Below are positions 1-8,051 of a DNA stretch of 14,380 bases, piece after piece. The notes under the pieces were generated by a model. It worked only from the letters and a program-made list of their open reading frames with translations. It made no database searches and was not told where the DNA came from. Position 1 is the stretch's first letter, and each line of letters begins with the position of its first letter. Source of the DNA: Alphaproteobacteria bacterium UBA1908 (lineage in GTDB: Bacteria; Pseudomonadota; Alphaproteobacteria; Caedimonadales; UBA1908); the NCBI GenBank assembly GCA_002337525.1, contig DDGG01000018.1:32852-47231 (forward strand), given 5' to 3'. The position numbers and the translations under genes were made by a program.

Positions 1-3000
1 CCCGCCAGCTTGTTTTTTTGTCTTGCCCTCGATAGTCAACACGACGTCCACCAAAATCAATGGCCCAGTCAATAATCTTATCTCCACCAAGCTCTTGGTC
101 TCTATTAGTTCTAAACTGGATATCCAGTGAGATTTCCGGGATTTGCTTTTTCATCCCCTGATCGAGAGCTGCTAGCATAATAGGACGAATACTTTCAACT
201 TTTCGAATAAATTCCTGAAGTGAATCCCGGGCATTTGAATATCTTGAAGCCCTTTCAATTGTCTCCAGATCACGCTCACTTAAAGAATCAAAAAGCTGGA
301 AGAATGTCTGAACATCAGCAGGGTCTGCCTCTGCATGGGTTGTTTTTCCCGCATCTTTTGTGAAAGGAAAACGGCCTGCAAGATTGACATTAAAGAAGGA
401 AGCTGCCCGGTTAAAACGATCGACCGCCTTATGGCCTGCCAAAGCTTCACATCGATTATGAAGTGCCCGGAAATAGCGATTGCGAATTTCAAGGAAGTAA
501 TCGCCTGTTGCATCAAAATCATCAATATCCAGGCCTTCCATATCGCAATTTTCAAGAGAGATTTCATTAATATCATAGGATAAAAACTTCTCCAGGTTTT
601 TAAGAGTATTTCCCGGTGATTGAGAATCATAATCTTCAAGAACACTTGCTATTTTGCTCCACTTCATGACTAAAGGAAGGTCATAGGGAACATCCTCAAG
701 GTACCCGAGACTTAATAAGGTTAGGATAGGCTCTGCCATTTCTTTAGCCAGGAAATGAATCCGGAAACGCTGTGCTGTCAAATACTTATGCATATCGTTA
801 ATGCTATGGACAGAGAAAGCTTTCAGACCCACCATGGGGCTTCCGTCCCACCATTCAAAAGCCTCTTCTCGCGCATTATAAAGGTTATCAACTTCAAGGA
901 GTTGTTCAATTTTCTCTAGAACACCATAGTTTTGTTTTACAAGAAGTTCCCGAAGAGCAGAGCTTTTAGTCACAAAACCACCATCCGAGAACATACCTAA
1001 AAGTTTTGTAAAGTGAGGAGTTGCTGCTGCAATATTTTGAACCTGAGCATGCAGAACCTCTCTTGCACCAAAACCCACCAGATTTAAAGGCTGATCATGA
1101 AATACCTGAGCTTCTGCAATCAGGCTGGAAACTTTTTTCTTAACACTGTTGCGCCCAATAACTCTGAAAATATCCTGCAACTGTTTGGAAACATGTGACA
1201 AACGTTGATTGATATAAGAGTTATATTGATCAGCAACATCGGTTGCCCGAATGAGTGTCGGTTCATCCCAGAAAAGAATTTTTCCAGGAGCCACTTTTGT
1301 TGTTAAAAGATGGTGCTCACTTCGGTGCATAAAGGGTTCATTCAGGAATCCTGTTAAAGAATCAATCAAGGAAACAAGACCCGAGGAAGGTTCCGAAACT
1401 ATGTGATTATCCCGAACCGCCAGGAATGGACCTGTCAGAAAGCTTTTAAAATCTGACATTGCAAGTTTGAATTTTACAAAATCCTCATCAGCAACACGAC
1501 TCATTTCTGCTGCAATATCGAGTCCTAACAAACGAGAGACAGAAATATCATTCATCATATTTGTATAGTCTGGAGAGGGCTCAAATGAAAGGCTGTCAAT
1601 CCAGGCCATATTTCCCCCGGAAATAATATCTGCAACAGCAATGGCTTCTTCTGTCGCGCGACGTACACTCCGATCATCCAAAGTGCGCAACCCACCAAGG
1701 TTTTCAAAGCGGGTCAAATGCTGTTGAAGTTTTAAAAAGGCAGGAAAATTAGCCCGAATATTAAAGGAATCTTCTAAAAAGTTTCTAAATAAAATCCCCA
1801 ACTTCTGACCTGCCATCACTTTGAATTGATACAGATCTATTTCTCTGTCAATAACCCGAGCAAGAGCGTTTTTATAATAGTCACTATGGTCATAAAAATC
1901 ACCCGGGAGATCCTTGTTAAACAAGAATTTCACAAGTTTTCCAAGATCCTTAACATTTTGAGTTGCATCCAGATTGTTGAAAACATCAACATTTTGCTCT
2001 AACGACATAATATCGTGAACATACTGGTTTAATGTCTTGAATGTAGGTGTAAATCCTGGATTTACATAAGCCCTCGTCCCGCCCATTGATGAATAGTCTA
2101 CATGACGAACAGAAACAGTCTCTGCTACTTTTTTCAATAAAGCGGAATACAAAGATGGCAAAACAACATTATTATAAGCTGCTGTAAACGCAGATTGAAT
2201 TTGTTTGTCCAAAGAGCTAAACCAGGAAGATGGCATAGACAGTGCTGATGTCTTAACAGGATCAAGAGATGTAAATCCAGTCAAAACAGATTCGGCTTGT
2301 TGTGTCAAATAAGCTCTGAAGCGAGGTGTATCAGAATATCCCCCGCGTTGATTAATACCTTGCAAGGCATGGTCAATACGAGATAAAGCCGGTAAAAGAG
2401 TATGGTTCCCCTCAATCAGGGTATTATGAGAGTGAAAAATACCATAAATCCAAACAGCCGCAAAAATGGCTGTTGTCGCCTTTACGAAATTAAGAAGACG
2501 GCTGGTTGAAACAAGAACACGTCGTATTGGTTTTCCAAGAGCGTGTTCTTCAAAAATTTTCTTCTCAAAAAGATCTCTAAGAAAAACAAGACGTCGAGGT
2601 GTTTTTAAAGGGTCTGATTTTGGAACAGAGGATTTTGCCGCTGAAAAAGGACCAAATTGCGAAACCTCGTCATCGGTAAGAGGTGACGCTTGCCCCGTAA
2701 AATAAACACCTCTTAAAAAGAAGCTCTCATGGTAGGTACTTTCTTTGAAGATCCCCTTCAAATAGTTTTCAATCCCGTCCCTTAAAGTCATAAACTCTGC
2801 AGGGAAAAGAAGACTCCCCTCACGCCCGTCTTTTACATGGCCTTCTGTAAAGAGAGAAGAACGAACCCTGTTAAGCGATTGATGTAACTGAGAGAACATA
2901 TCATCAATCCAGCTGGACGAGAATGTCGCTTCCGATGAATAAGGACTAGACCACCCAAAAATTTCTCTTTGACTTTCTGGTGGAGTTTCCAAAACAAACG

Positions 3001-3790
3001 ATTTAAAACCCGGAATTGTATCACACTTTGAAATCACAATATAAACGGGGACACGCATACCTGTTATACTTTGTAATTTCCATAATTGTGCATAAATATG
3101 ACGCGCTCTTTCAGAAACTTCTTCTCTTGAAAGTCGGTAAGGTCCCACAAATTCATCAGCGGGTAACGTAAGAATAATTCCATCCAGAGGACGTTTTGAA
3201 CGATATTTATTCAGAAGCCTTAAAAGTCGCGTCCAGGCTTCTTTATCAGAAGAAACTTCTTTATCATTCAGAAAAAGACGCCCTTCAACATCAAGAACGA
3301 CACCCTTGTCATAAAAAGACCACTTGACACCAGCAATATCTGCATCTGTTGTGTATTCCGGGCGTCCAATAGGTAATTCCAGTTCAGCATCTTCCAGCAC
3401 GGTCGCACGCTCGGACTTGTTGCTTCCCAGCATAAGATACCAGGGAATCTCATATTGTGGCTGGCGACCCGGAAGATATGTTTTTAAAACATTAAGAGTT
3501 TGTTTAAATGTTAATGCCAAGTCATCTGTTGGGTTCCATCGCCAGCGTGAAAAAAGGGTTTTCACCCACAAAACAAAGCGCCCCCATCGGCCGCGTGCAG
3601 ACTTAAAGCGTTCACCCATCGTTGCTCGAGCCGCAGGAGGCCTTGCTAGAGCTTGGCGTTTGCGCGCCTGCTTGACCATTTTGCGCCCCATGAAAACAAG
3701 GAGAATCACTGCAATTACGGCAAGAGCAAGCGCTCCGATAAGGATAAAGGGTAAATAAGGTTGATAACCTTGTAGGACCTGAGCGAGCAC
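1..3790 (-). CDS. tssM: Type VI secretion inner-membrane protein TssM (IcmF family), C-terminus beyond window
   Basis: TssM is the inner-membrane core of the T6SS membrane complex, joining TssL in the cytoplasm and inner membrane to TssJ in the periplasm. About 1,263 codons are open from GTG 3790 to the window edge. One N-terminal membrane segment (residues about 12-34) is followed by a basic stretch. A degenerate NTPase-like domain contains IPWYLMLG (115-122), DVEGR (167-171) and ISKCD (253-257), where the family has a P-loop, DTAGR and TKCD. A second membrane segment lies at about 432-452, then a long periplasmic region with GRFPF near 1139 and FGGRRVDYRG near 1250, both matching the TssM C-terminal signature. 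By comparison with the family, perhaps 100 residues are missing off-window. GTG 3790 is chosen because AGGAGG ends 5 nt upstream; GTG 3796 would overlap it. tssL ends 14 bp upstream. Odd: the Walker A lysine and Ser/Thr are absent. Confidence 0.93.
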   Translation of the reverse strand, partial: MLAQVLQGYQPYLPFILIGALALAVIAVILLVFMGRKMVKQARKRQALARPPAARATMGERFKSARGRWGRFVLWVKTLFSRWRWNPTDDLALTFKQTLNVLKTYLPGRQPQYEIPWYLMLGSNKSERATVLEDAELELPIGRPEYTTDADIAGVKWSFYDKGVVLDVEGRLFLNDKEVSSDKEAWTRLLRLLNKYRSKRPLDGIILTLPADEFVGPYRLSREEVSERARHIYAQLWKLQSITGMRVPVYIVISKCDTIPGFKSFVLETPPESQREIFGWSSPYSSEATFSSSWIDDMFSQLHQSLNRVRSSLFTEGHVKDGREGSLLFPAEFMTLRDGIENYLKGIFKESTYHESFFLRGVYFTGQASPLTDDEVSQFGPFSAAKSSVPKSDPLKTPRRLVFLRDLFEKKIFEEHALGKPIRRVLVSTSRLLNFVKATTAIFAAVWIYGIFHSHNTLIEGNHTLLPALSRIDHALQGINQRGGYSDTPRFRAYLTQQAESVLTGFTSLDPVKTSALSMPSSWFSSLDKQIQSAFTAAYNNVVLPSLYSALLKKVAETVSVRHVDYSSMGGTRAYVNPGFTPTFKTLNQYVHDIMSLEQNVDVFNNLDATQNVKDLGKLVKFLFNKDLPGDFYDHSDYYKNALARVIDREIDLYQFKVMAGQKLGILFRNFLEDSFNIRANFPAFLKLQQHLTRFENLGGLRTLDDRSVRRATEEAIAVADIISGGNMAWIDSLSFEPSPDYTNMMNDISVSRLLGLDIAAEMSRVADEDFVKFKLAMSDFKSFLTGPFLAVRDNHIVSEPSSGLVSLIDSLTGFLNEPFMHRSEHHLLTTKVAPGKILFWDEPTLIRATDVADQYNSYINQRLSHVSKQLQDIFRVIGRNSVKKKVSSLIAEAQVFHDQPLNLVGFGAREVLHAQVQNIAAATPHFTKLLGMFSDGGFVTKSSALRELLVKQNYGVLEKIEQLLEVDNLYNAREEAFEWWDGSPMVGLKAFSVHSINDMHKYLTAQRFRIHFLAKEMAEPILTLLSLGYLEDVPYDLPLVMKWSKIASVLEDYDSQSPGNTLKNLEKFLSYDINEISLENCDMEGLDIDDFDATGDYFLEIRNRYFRALHNRCEALAGHKAVDRFNRAASFFNVNLAGRFPFTKDAGKTTHAEADPADVQTFFQLFDSLSERDLETIERASRYSNARDSLQEFIRKVESIRPIMLAALDQGMKKQIPEISLDIQFRTNRDQELGGDKIIDWAIDFGGRRVDYRGQDKKTSWR

Positions 3791-3804
3791 GTCCACCTCC
3801 TCTG

Positions 3805-4623
3805 CTAATTCATTGACTCGTTGTTAATACGGTCAATTACGTTATAAATACTATCCGTCGCGTCATGCCACATAATGTGTGAAAACACGAGCAAAAACAA
3901 AAAGACACCAATAATTGCCACAAACCAGGCATGACGATCCTGCATTTGTTCCGGTTGCCCGGAATCTAATGTATGCGTATAGGACTCGGGAAAAAGACGT
4001 TGCTCACCAGAAAACAAGCGAGACTCTCGATGATTAATAAAGTTATAGAGCTGCTTTCTAAAAGCTTCTAACTTGCCTTGATCATCAATATTACGGTATT
4101 TTCCCTGAAAACCCACGCCAAGTGATAAAAGATACAGTTCTGCCAAATCTTTTCGAGCTGGATCGCGTCGTGCCAGAAATGTCTCCAGATTCTGAAAAAA
4201 TAAATCCCCTGCATCGTGAGATCCAAAAAAACGAGATTCTAAAAGATTGTCTTCCCAATATTTCCGACCATCCCAGGACATATTCAGAAAAATTTCATCT
4301 GCAAGTGATGCCATAATAAACTGAGCTTCACGAAATATTTCGGAGGCAAATTCACCACCCTGATGAGATGCTTCAAAAGACTGGCGGTCCAGGATACTGT
4401 AGAGCTTATCCAAAATAGACTGTGCACTGGCAGCAACACTGGTATCCAACGTTCCGGGAGTTTTATCCGTTCCCTCTACCTGGGTCGTCCAGGTTCCTTT
4501 TAAAATGCGCTCCTTCTGGCGCGCAATCTCTGCATAAAAATCCTCAAAGCAACGTACTACATAGGATGACTCACGATCACCTAGACGTCTAAGATTTAGC
4601 GAATGACTCATAGCATTTTGCAA
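3805..4623 (-). CDS. tssL: Type VI secretion protein TssL (DotU/IcmH family)
   Basis: TssL is the small inner-membrane partner of TssM; its cytoplasmic domain contacts TssK and the baseplate. The 272-residue product has the family signatures ASLADEIFLNMSW (about 105-117), WEDNLLESRFFG (about 123-134) and ELYLLSLGVGFQGKYR (162-177). A single C-terminal membrane helix spans about 232-251, followed by a short periplasmic tail of about 20 residues. There is no OmpA-like peptidoglycan-binding extension, so this is the short form. The start is TTG 4623, with AGGAG 8 nt upstream; ATG 4611, four codons later, is the alternative but sits 20 nt from that site. It lies between tssK and tssM in the operon. 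The 72-bp gap upstream is the largest in the cluster and AT-rich, with only a weak all-AT hairpin. Confidence 0.93.
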   Translation of the reverse strand: MQNAMSHSLNLRRLGDRESSYVVRCFEDFYAEIARQKERILKGTWTTQVEGTDKTPGTLDTSVAASAQSILDKLYSILDRQSFEASHQGGEFASEIFREAQFIMASLADEIFLNMSWDGRKYWEDNLLESRFFGSHDAGDLFFQNLETFLARRDPARKDLAELYLLSLGVGFQGKYRNIDDQGKLEAFRKQLYNFINHRESRLFSGEQRLFPESYTHTLDSGQPEQMQDRHAWFVAIIGVFLFLLVFSHIMWHDATDSIYNVIDRINNESMN

Positions 4624-4695
4624 ATCAATATCTCCTAACAGAGTGTATTTTTAAAAAATGTAATTAAAATTTACACATAACTTTCTTAATTTTTC

Positions 4696-6042
4696 CTAAA
4701 AATATGTATCTCGTGTTCTTTTTGGAACATACATTACAATTTCTTCTGGACGGTTCATCGGGGAATCAGCAACATTAAAGATCTGCAACGTTTCATTGGC
4801 ATCCAGAAAAGATTTATCATAAACAACTGAAAACAAAACAACATCTTGTGCCGGAAGAAGTTTCATCTCTTCGTACTCTTGCAAGATTTTACGGTCCGCA
4901 CCCAGGATTCTTTTGTCTCTGCAGGCTGTGACATATTTGTCAGTGGCAATAAGGGATTTTTCAATCCAGGCCACCAAATCTTTCTCCGACATAGAAGAAC
5001 TGGCTTTTGCTCCCAAAATTAAATGGTCATTCATCCATGAATGCCGAAGCGCAAGCTTGAAGACACGTTCATCAAGGTCAAAGGGAATCACATTATACCC
5101 TTCCTGTATACGACCAAGCATTGTATCTACATATCCCATGACTTCTTCAAAACACTGGCGCATATCATTATGTTGATAGGGAGAAAAACTTGGTGGCATC
5201 TGTCCAGGGTGAAGGGCTGTCAACTGGCCTGCAAGGTGGCAAAGGTAGAGATAGATCTGAAAGGGGTGAGACGCATTGCTTCGAAGAATAGCTTCAAATG
5301 GTAAAAGACCTCTTGCAAGGGCCTTGACCGCATTTTCCGCTTCTTCCGACATAACATCACTTGCCTGATTTTTTAAACGCTCAGATAAAAAAGCAATCTT
5401 TTCCCTGATGCGCTTGGCAAGATCCAAACCAAGCCCCCCAATAACACCCTCAGATCGCACCATCAGACGGGGTGCAGAAAAAGTCTCGTCAACTTCAAAA
5501 GTATTAGAGCTATACTTGATTTTCAAAAGCGGAAAATGGACATACTTACCACTGGGCTCCTCTCCCAAAAGAAGCAAGGCATTTGGTTGAAGCACAGGGT
5601 AACGCATGCGTCCCTCACCTGTGTTTTCGTCAACAACCTCGTCACTTTCCCTTGATAAATAACGTGGAAAATCTTTCTCGGAATTGGCAACATTTATTCC
5701 TTCTCCAGGAATAGCCAAATATACTGTAAAGGACTTTTGCTGGGTTTTTTGGTAAAAAGCTTTAAGGTCAGCTTCCAGAGAATGGCCTGTACGTCCCCCG
5801 GCAATAATGGGTGTACCATCAGGCATTACTGCCTGAAGTGATAATATTGATAATTTGCCTGTAGCCAATTCAGGGCTGTCAAAGGTAAGCTCATCAACTC
5901 CCCAATAAAATGGTGATGCATGTGCTATATGAAAATGCATGAGTTCTTCAACCCGGCGATCACTTTGCTGAAAGTGTTCCGGCATCAAAAGCATTCCTTC
6001 ATGCCATTGAACAGCTGGCCGTAGTTGATGGATTTTTGACAT
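4696..6042 (-). CDS. tssK: Type VI secretion baseplate protein TssK
   Basis: TssK is the trimeric T6SS baseplate component that docks the baseplate on the cytoplasmic parts of TssL and TssM. The start is ATG 6042, giving 448 residues, the usual family length. It is preceded by GGGAGGG 10 nt upstream and opens directly into the conserved N-terminal signature VQWHEGMLLMPEHFQQ (about residues 11-26). An in-frame extension to 6102 would overlap most of the gap after the lipoprotein gene and lacks conserved sequence, so it is rejected. The rest shows the alternating beta-rich shoulder and helical middle expected of the family, with no membrane segment. It follows the TssJ-like gene by 34 bp and precedes tssL by 72 bp. 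No truncation or frameshift is seen. Confidence 0.95.
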   Translation of the reverse strand: MSKIHQLRPAVQWHEGMLLMPEHFQQSDRRVEELMHFHIAHASPFYWGVDELTFDSPELATGKLSILSLQAVMPDGTPIIAGGRTGHSLEADLKAFYQKTQQKSFTVYLAIPGEGINVANSEKDFPRYLSRESDEVVDENTGEGRMRYPVLQPNALLLLGEEPSGKYVHFPLLKIKYSSNTFEVDETFSAPRLMVRSEGVIGGLGLDLAKRIREKIAFLSERLKNQASDVMSEEAENAVKALARGLLPFEAILRSNASHPFQIYLYLCHLAGQLTALHPGQMPPSFSPYQHNDMRQCFEEVMGYVDTMLGRIQEGYNVIPFDLDERVFKLALRHSWMNDHLILGAKASSSMSEKDLVAWIEKSLIATDKYVTACRDKRILGADRKILQEYEEMKLLPAQDVVLFSVVYDKSFLDANETLQIFNVADSPMNRPEEIVMYVPKRTRDTYF

Positions 6043-6076
6043 AATATTAGTACCCTCCCTTTTCAGGCATTCTGCG

Positions 6077-6745
6077 TTAAAAAAGCTTTTTAAAGCCTTC
6101 AATATCGCTTTTAATCGATTTTATTTCCTTTTGAGCTGATTTCTCGGCCTTTTGAACTTCCTTCAAAGGATTCACACTTGATCCACCCTGTTTTTGCATC
6201 CCCCCAGAAATTGCTTGTGATTTGAGGCTTTCTTTTGGCAGGCCGGATGAAACACTGCGATTATGAAGGTCTGAACCACATCCCTGTTCAAGCACGCAAA
6301 AATCAAATCGCTTGGCCCTTACATGAGCTTTTTCCTGAGTTCCAAAACGAACTCTGTGATCTCCAGCGGTCAGATAATCAGCAAAGAAAACAGCCCCTAT
6401 CACTGGCTCGGGGCGATGAAAAACAGGATATTTTTTCACAACTTGACCAGGTGTCAGTTCCCAATGCCAGATATCAACCATTTCAGGATAATCACGCTTT
6501 AGCTGTAACGCAGAAACAAAATAGTCTCGAGCCTTCATTTTCATGACTGTATCAAGAAGTTCTTTTTTATAAATCATCAAAAGGTCAATTGCGAGTGCCG
6601 AATCCTGATTCGCATCGGCATCGAGAGAAATATTGACTTCCTTAAGAAAAACGGGAGGTTCTTCATTTTTATCTGTTTGCAATAAACTGCACCCTCCCAT
6701 TAAAAAAGGTATCCCGAGAATGAAAATCTTTTTTAAAAAACTCAT
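6077..6745 (-). CDS. tssJ: TssJ-like type VI secretion lipoprotein
   Basis: TssJ is the outer-membrane lipoprotein that caps the TssJLM complex by binding the periplasmic end of TssM. The 222-residue product starts with a short signal peptide (KK at 5-6, hydrophobic 7-16) and a lipobox-like L-M-G-G-C ending at Cys19. Ser follows at +2, consistent with sorting to the outer membrane. Residues about 34-150 form a compact domain starting VNISLDADAN and containing LTPGQ near 97-101. This fits the TssJ beta-sandwich, though it matches the classic TssJ signature only loosely; the assignment rests partly on position beside tssK, tssL and tssM. C150 and C156 could form a disulfide. After the domain comes an extra tail of about 60 residues, Gly/Ser-rich and then a Lys/Glu-rich amphipathic helix (about 192-222), longer than in typical TssJ. 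ATG 6745 has AGGA 5 nt upstream. Confidence 0.75.
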   Translation of the reverse strand: MSFLKKIFILGIPFLMGGCSLLQTDKNEEPPVFLKEVNISLDADANQDSALAIDLLMIYKKELLDTVMKMKARDYFVSALQLKRDYPEMVDIWHWELTPGQVVKKYPVFHRPEPVIGAVFFADYLTAGDHRVRFGTQEKAHVRAKRFDFCVLEQGCGSDLHNRSVSSGLPKESLKSQAISGGMQKQGGSSVNPLKEVQKAEKSAQKEIKSIKSDIEGFKKLF

Positions 6746-6771
6746 TGGTTCCTAACCCTCTCTACAAATCA

Positions 6772-7824
6772 TCAATGCCCTACAGATGGATCGATCATAA
6801 CAACCCTGGCAGGACGATGCCATTGTTGTGATAAAACAGCCGACGCATCGCGAGCATCCGTGAAGTTTGAAAACTGACCAACCTTAACAGAAAATTTAAC
6901 ACCTGATCCAGATTGTTCTTGCGCCACATAAGCTCCAAAACCATGGGATTGAAGCTCTCCCGATAATTTGAATGCATCGCCACTATTTGAAAAAGACTGA
7001 ACCAGGATAGTAAAGCGCCCCGGAGAGGAGGCCTTACCACCCCCGATAGTATGAGTGCCTGCAGATCCTGATTGAGCAGCAGCCTGGGGGGCATCTCCAC
7101 CCGAGCTTGATCCAGTAGACGACTTTCCACCTCCAAAACCCACGCCAGGCCTATCCAGGGGCAAAGCTGAGTCAGCAACACGTTTTGCAAGACCTGTTGT
7201 CAAGGGAGCTATAGCAGAACCGGCATAATAGCCAAATACACTACGCAACTTCATACTCCAACGATTCAGCGTACGGGTAATAATGTTATGAGCCTGAAGC
7301 TTGGCCTGATAAGCTGTCTGGCTTTCGGCTTGTTCCAGTAGACTTCCCTTGTTTCCCTTGCCTCCTCTTAACATTGATTGACGGGCAGCATAAGAAGTTG
7401 TTGGTGACACAATCTGGGAAGAAGGCGTTGTCCCTAATCCTTCAGAAGGACGTGAAGCACCATAGGGTCCTCCACCAGGAAGATTGGTTGAAAAAGATGT
7501 TTGTGACGGCGGAAAAACTGTATAGCATGTTAAAAATCCAGCAACAAAGAAAAGAGCGCCCGCAAGTAGAAATAGTAAAATTAGTCCAACGAGTTTTAAT
7601 TTCCCCATTATAAGTCTTTCTTTTTTAGCCGGCAATGCAAGGTGGTGAGCCGACTTTTTGTCCACCTCAAGCAAGTCATTGTGGAGTTTACTGGCAGAGC
7701 TTTCCTCTTGTGAACTTGAAACAGCATGATCAATTTTTGCAGAAAGATCACTCTTTAATTTCAAAGCTTCCCGAGTTTGCTTCCAACGAATGATACCTTG
7801 CCACAGGTCACCGTTTGCTGCCAA
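6772..7824 (-). CDS. SPOR-domain single-pass membrane protein, first gene of the T6SS operon
   Basis: The 350-residue product has a hydrophilic N-terminal segment (1-75), one membrane helix (about 77-100) and a low-complexity Gly/Ser/Pro region. A helical stretch follows (about 162-220), then a Gly/Ser linker and a C-terminal SPOR domain (about 269-345). The SPOR domain shows FTILVQSFSN...AFKLSGEL and FSVKVGQFSN...DARDASAVL, matching the usual VQxGSF/VxVGPF double pattern. SPOR domains bind glycan strands stripped of stem peptides. The likely topology puts the N-terminus in the cytoplasm and SPOR in the periplasm. The start is TTG 7824, 4 nt after AGGGAGG; ATG 7608 just before the membrane helix is an alternative with a weaker ribosome site. 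The gene precedes tssJ by 26 bp, so co-transcription with the T6SS genes is probable. A role in anchoring the secretion complex to the wall is inference; a cell-division protein is the alternative. Confidence 0.85.
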   Translation of the reverse strand: MAANGDLWQGIIRWKQTREALKLKSDLSAKIDHAVSSSQEESSASKLHNDLLEVDKKSAHHLALPAKKERLIMGKLKLVGLILLFLLAGALFFVAGFLTCYTVFPPSQTSFSTNLPGGGPYGASRPSEGLGTTPSSQIVSPTTSYAARQSMLRGGKGNKGSLLEQAESQTAYQAKLQAHNIITRTLNRWSMKLRSVFGYYAGSAIAPLTTGLAKRVADSALPLDRPGVGFGGGKSSTGSSSGGDAPQAAAQSGSAGTHTIGGGKASSPGRFTILVQSFSNSGDAFKLSGELQSHGFGAYVAQEQSGSGVKFSVKVGQFSNFTDARDASAVLSQQWHRPARVVMIDPSVGH

Positions 7825-7856
7825 AATGCCTCCCTAGGCTTACAATATTTCACCCT

Positions 7857-7885
7857 AAAATAGCATGCACTTTTCTTTCAAGCAA
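7857..7885 (-). promoter_or_regulatory. Candidate promoter for the T6SS operon
   Basis: On the minus strand a -35-like TTGCTT (7885-7880) is followed after 17 bp by TATTTT (7862-7857), preceded by TGC as in an extended -10. Both boxes are imperfect. It lies 33 bp upstream of the first T6SS gene and diverges from dut, so a promoter is expected here, but this exact assignment is tentative. Confidence 0.35.
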
Positions 7886-7900
7886 GAAAACACCTTGAAA
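7876..7900. promoter_or_regulatory. Inverted repeat over the T6SS promoter, candidate operator
   Basis: Perfect 7-bp arms TTTCAAG (7876-7882) and CTTGAAA (7894-7900) are separated by 11 bp. The arm centres are 18 bp apart, nearly two helical turns, which suits a dimeric regulator. The left arm overlaps the candidate -35 box of the T6SS operon, so occupancy could repress that promoter or also affect dut. No regulator gene is adjacent. Confidence 0.35.
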
Positions 7901-7989
7901 TCACACCATTGTTTTGAAAGAAGACCTCTTTGCAACAAGGTTTGCTTTATTCAGACTACTGATAACAGAAAAAACAGCCAAATTATTCT

Positions 7990-8018
7990 TTATTCCTTGC
8001 GCGACCTTCTTTTATAAT
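7990..8018 (+). promoter_or_regulatory. Candidate promoter for dut
   Basis: A perfect TATAAT lies at 8013-8018 with a poor -35 candidate TTATTC at 7990-7995 (17-bp spacer). The transcription start expected near 8025 gives a leader of about 27 nt to ATG 8052. This argues against the longer in-frame dut reading that begins upstream at 7914. Confidence 0.5.
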
Positions 8019-8051
8019 GGCAAAGTCAAAATTATTCTCAAACCAGAAGAA

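Noticed and set aside
4653..4675. Possible terminator between tssK and tssL (minus strand)
   Set aside because: It has a T6 tract but a stem of only 5 bp with one GC pair, too weak to call; partial attenuation cannot be excluded.
6043..6102. Longer tssK starting at 6102
   Set aside because: The conserved TssK N-terminus begins just after ATG 6042, which has a strong GGGAGGG site; the extension would read into the intergenic gap.
7914..8051. In-frame N-terminal extension of dut (46 codons)
   Set aside because: It has no dUTPase-like sequence, and it contains a perfect TATAAT at 8013-8018 that fits a promoter for the shorter gene.
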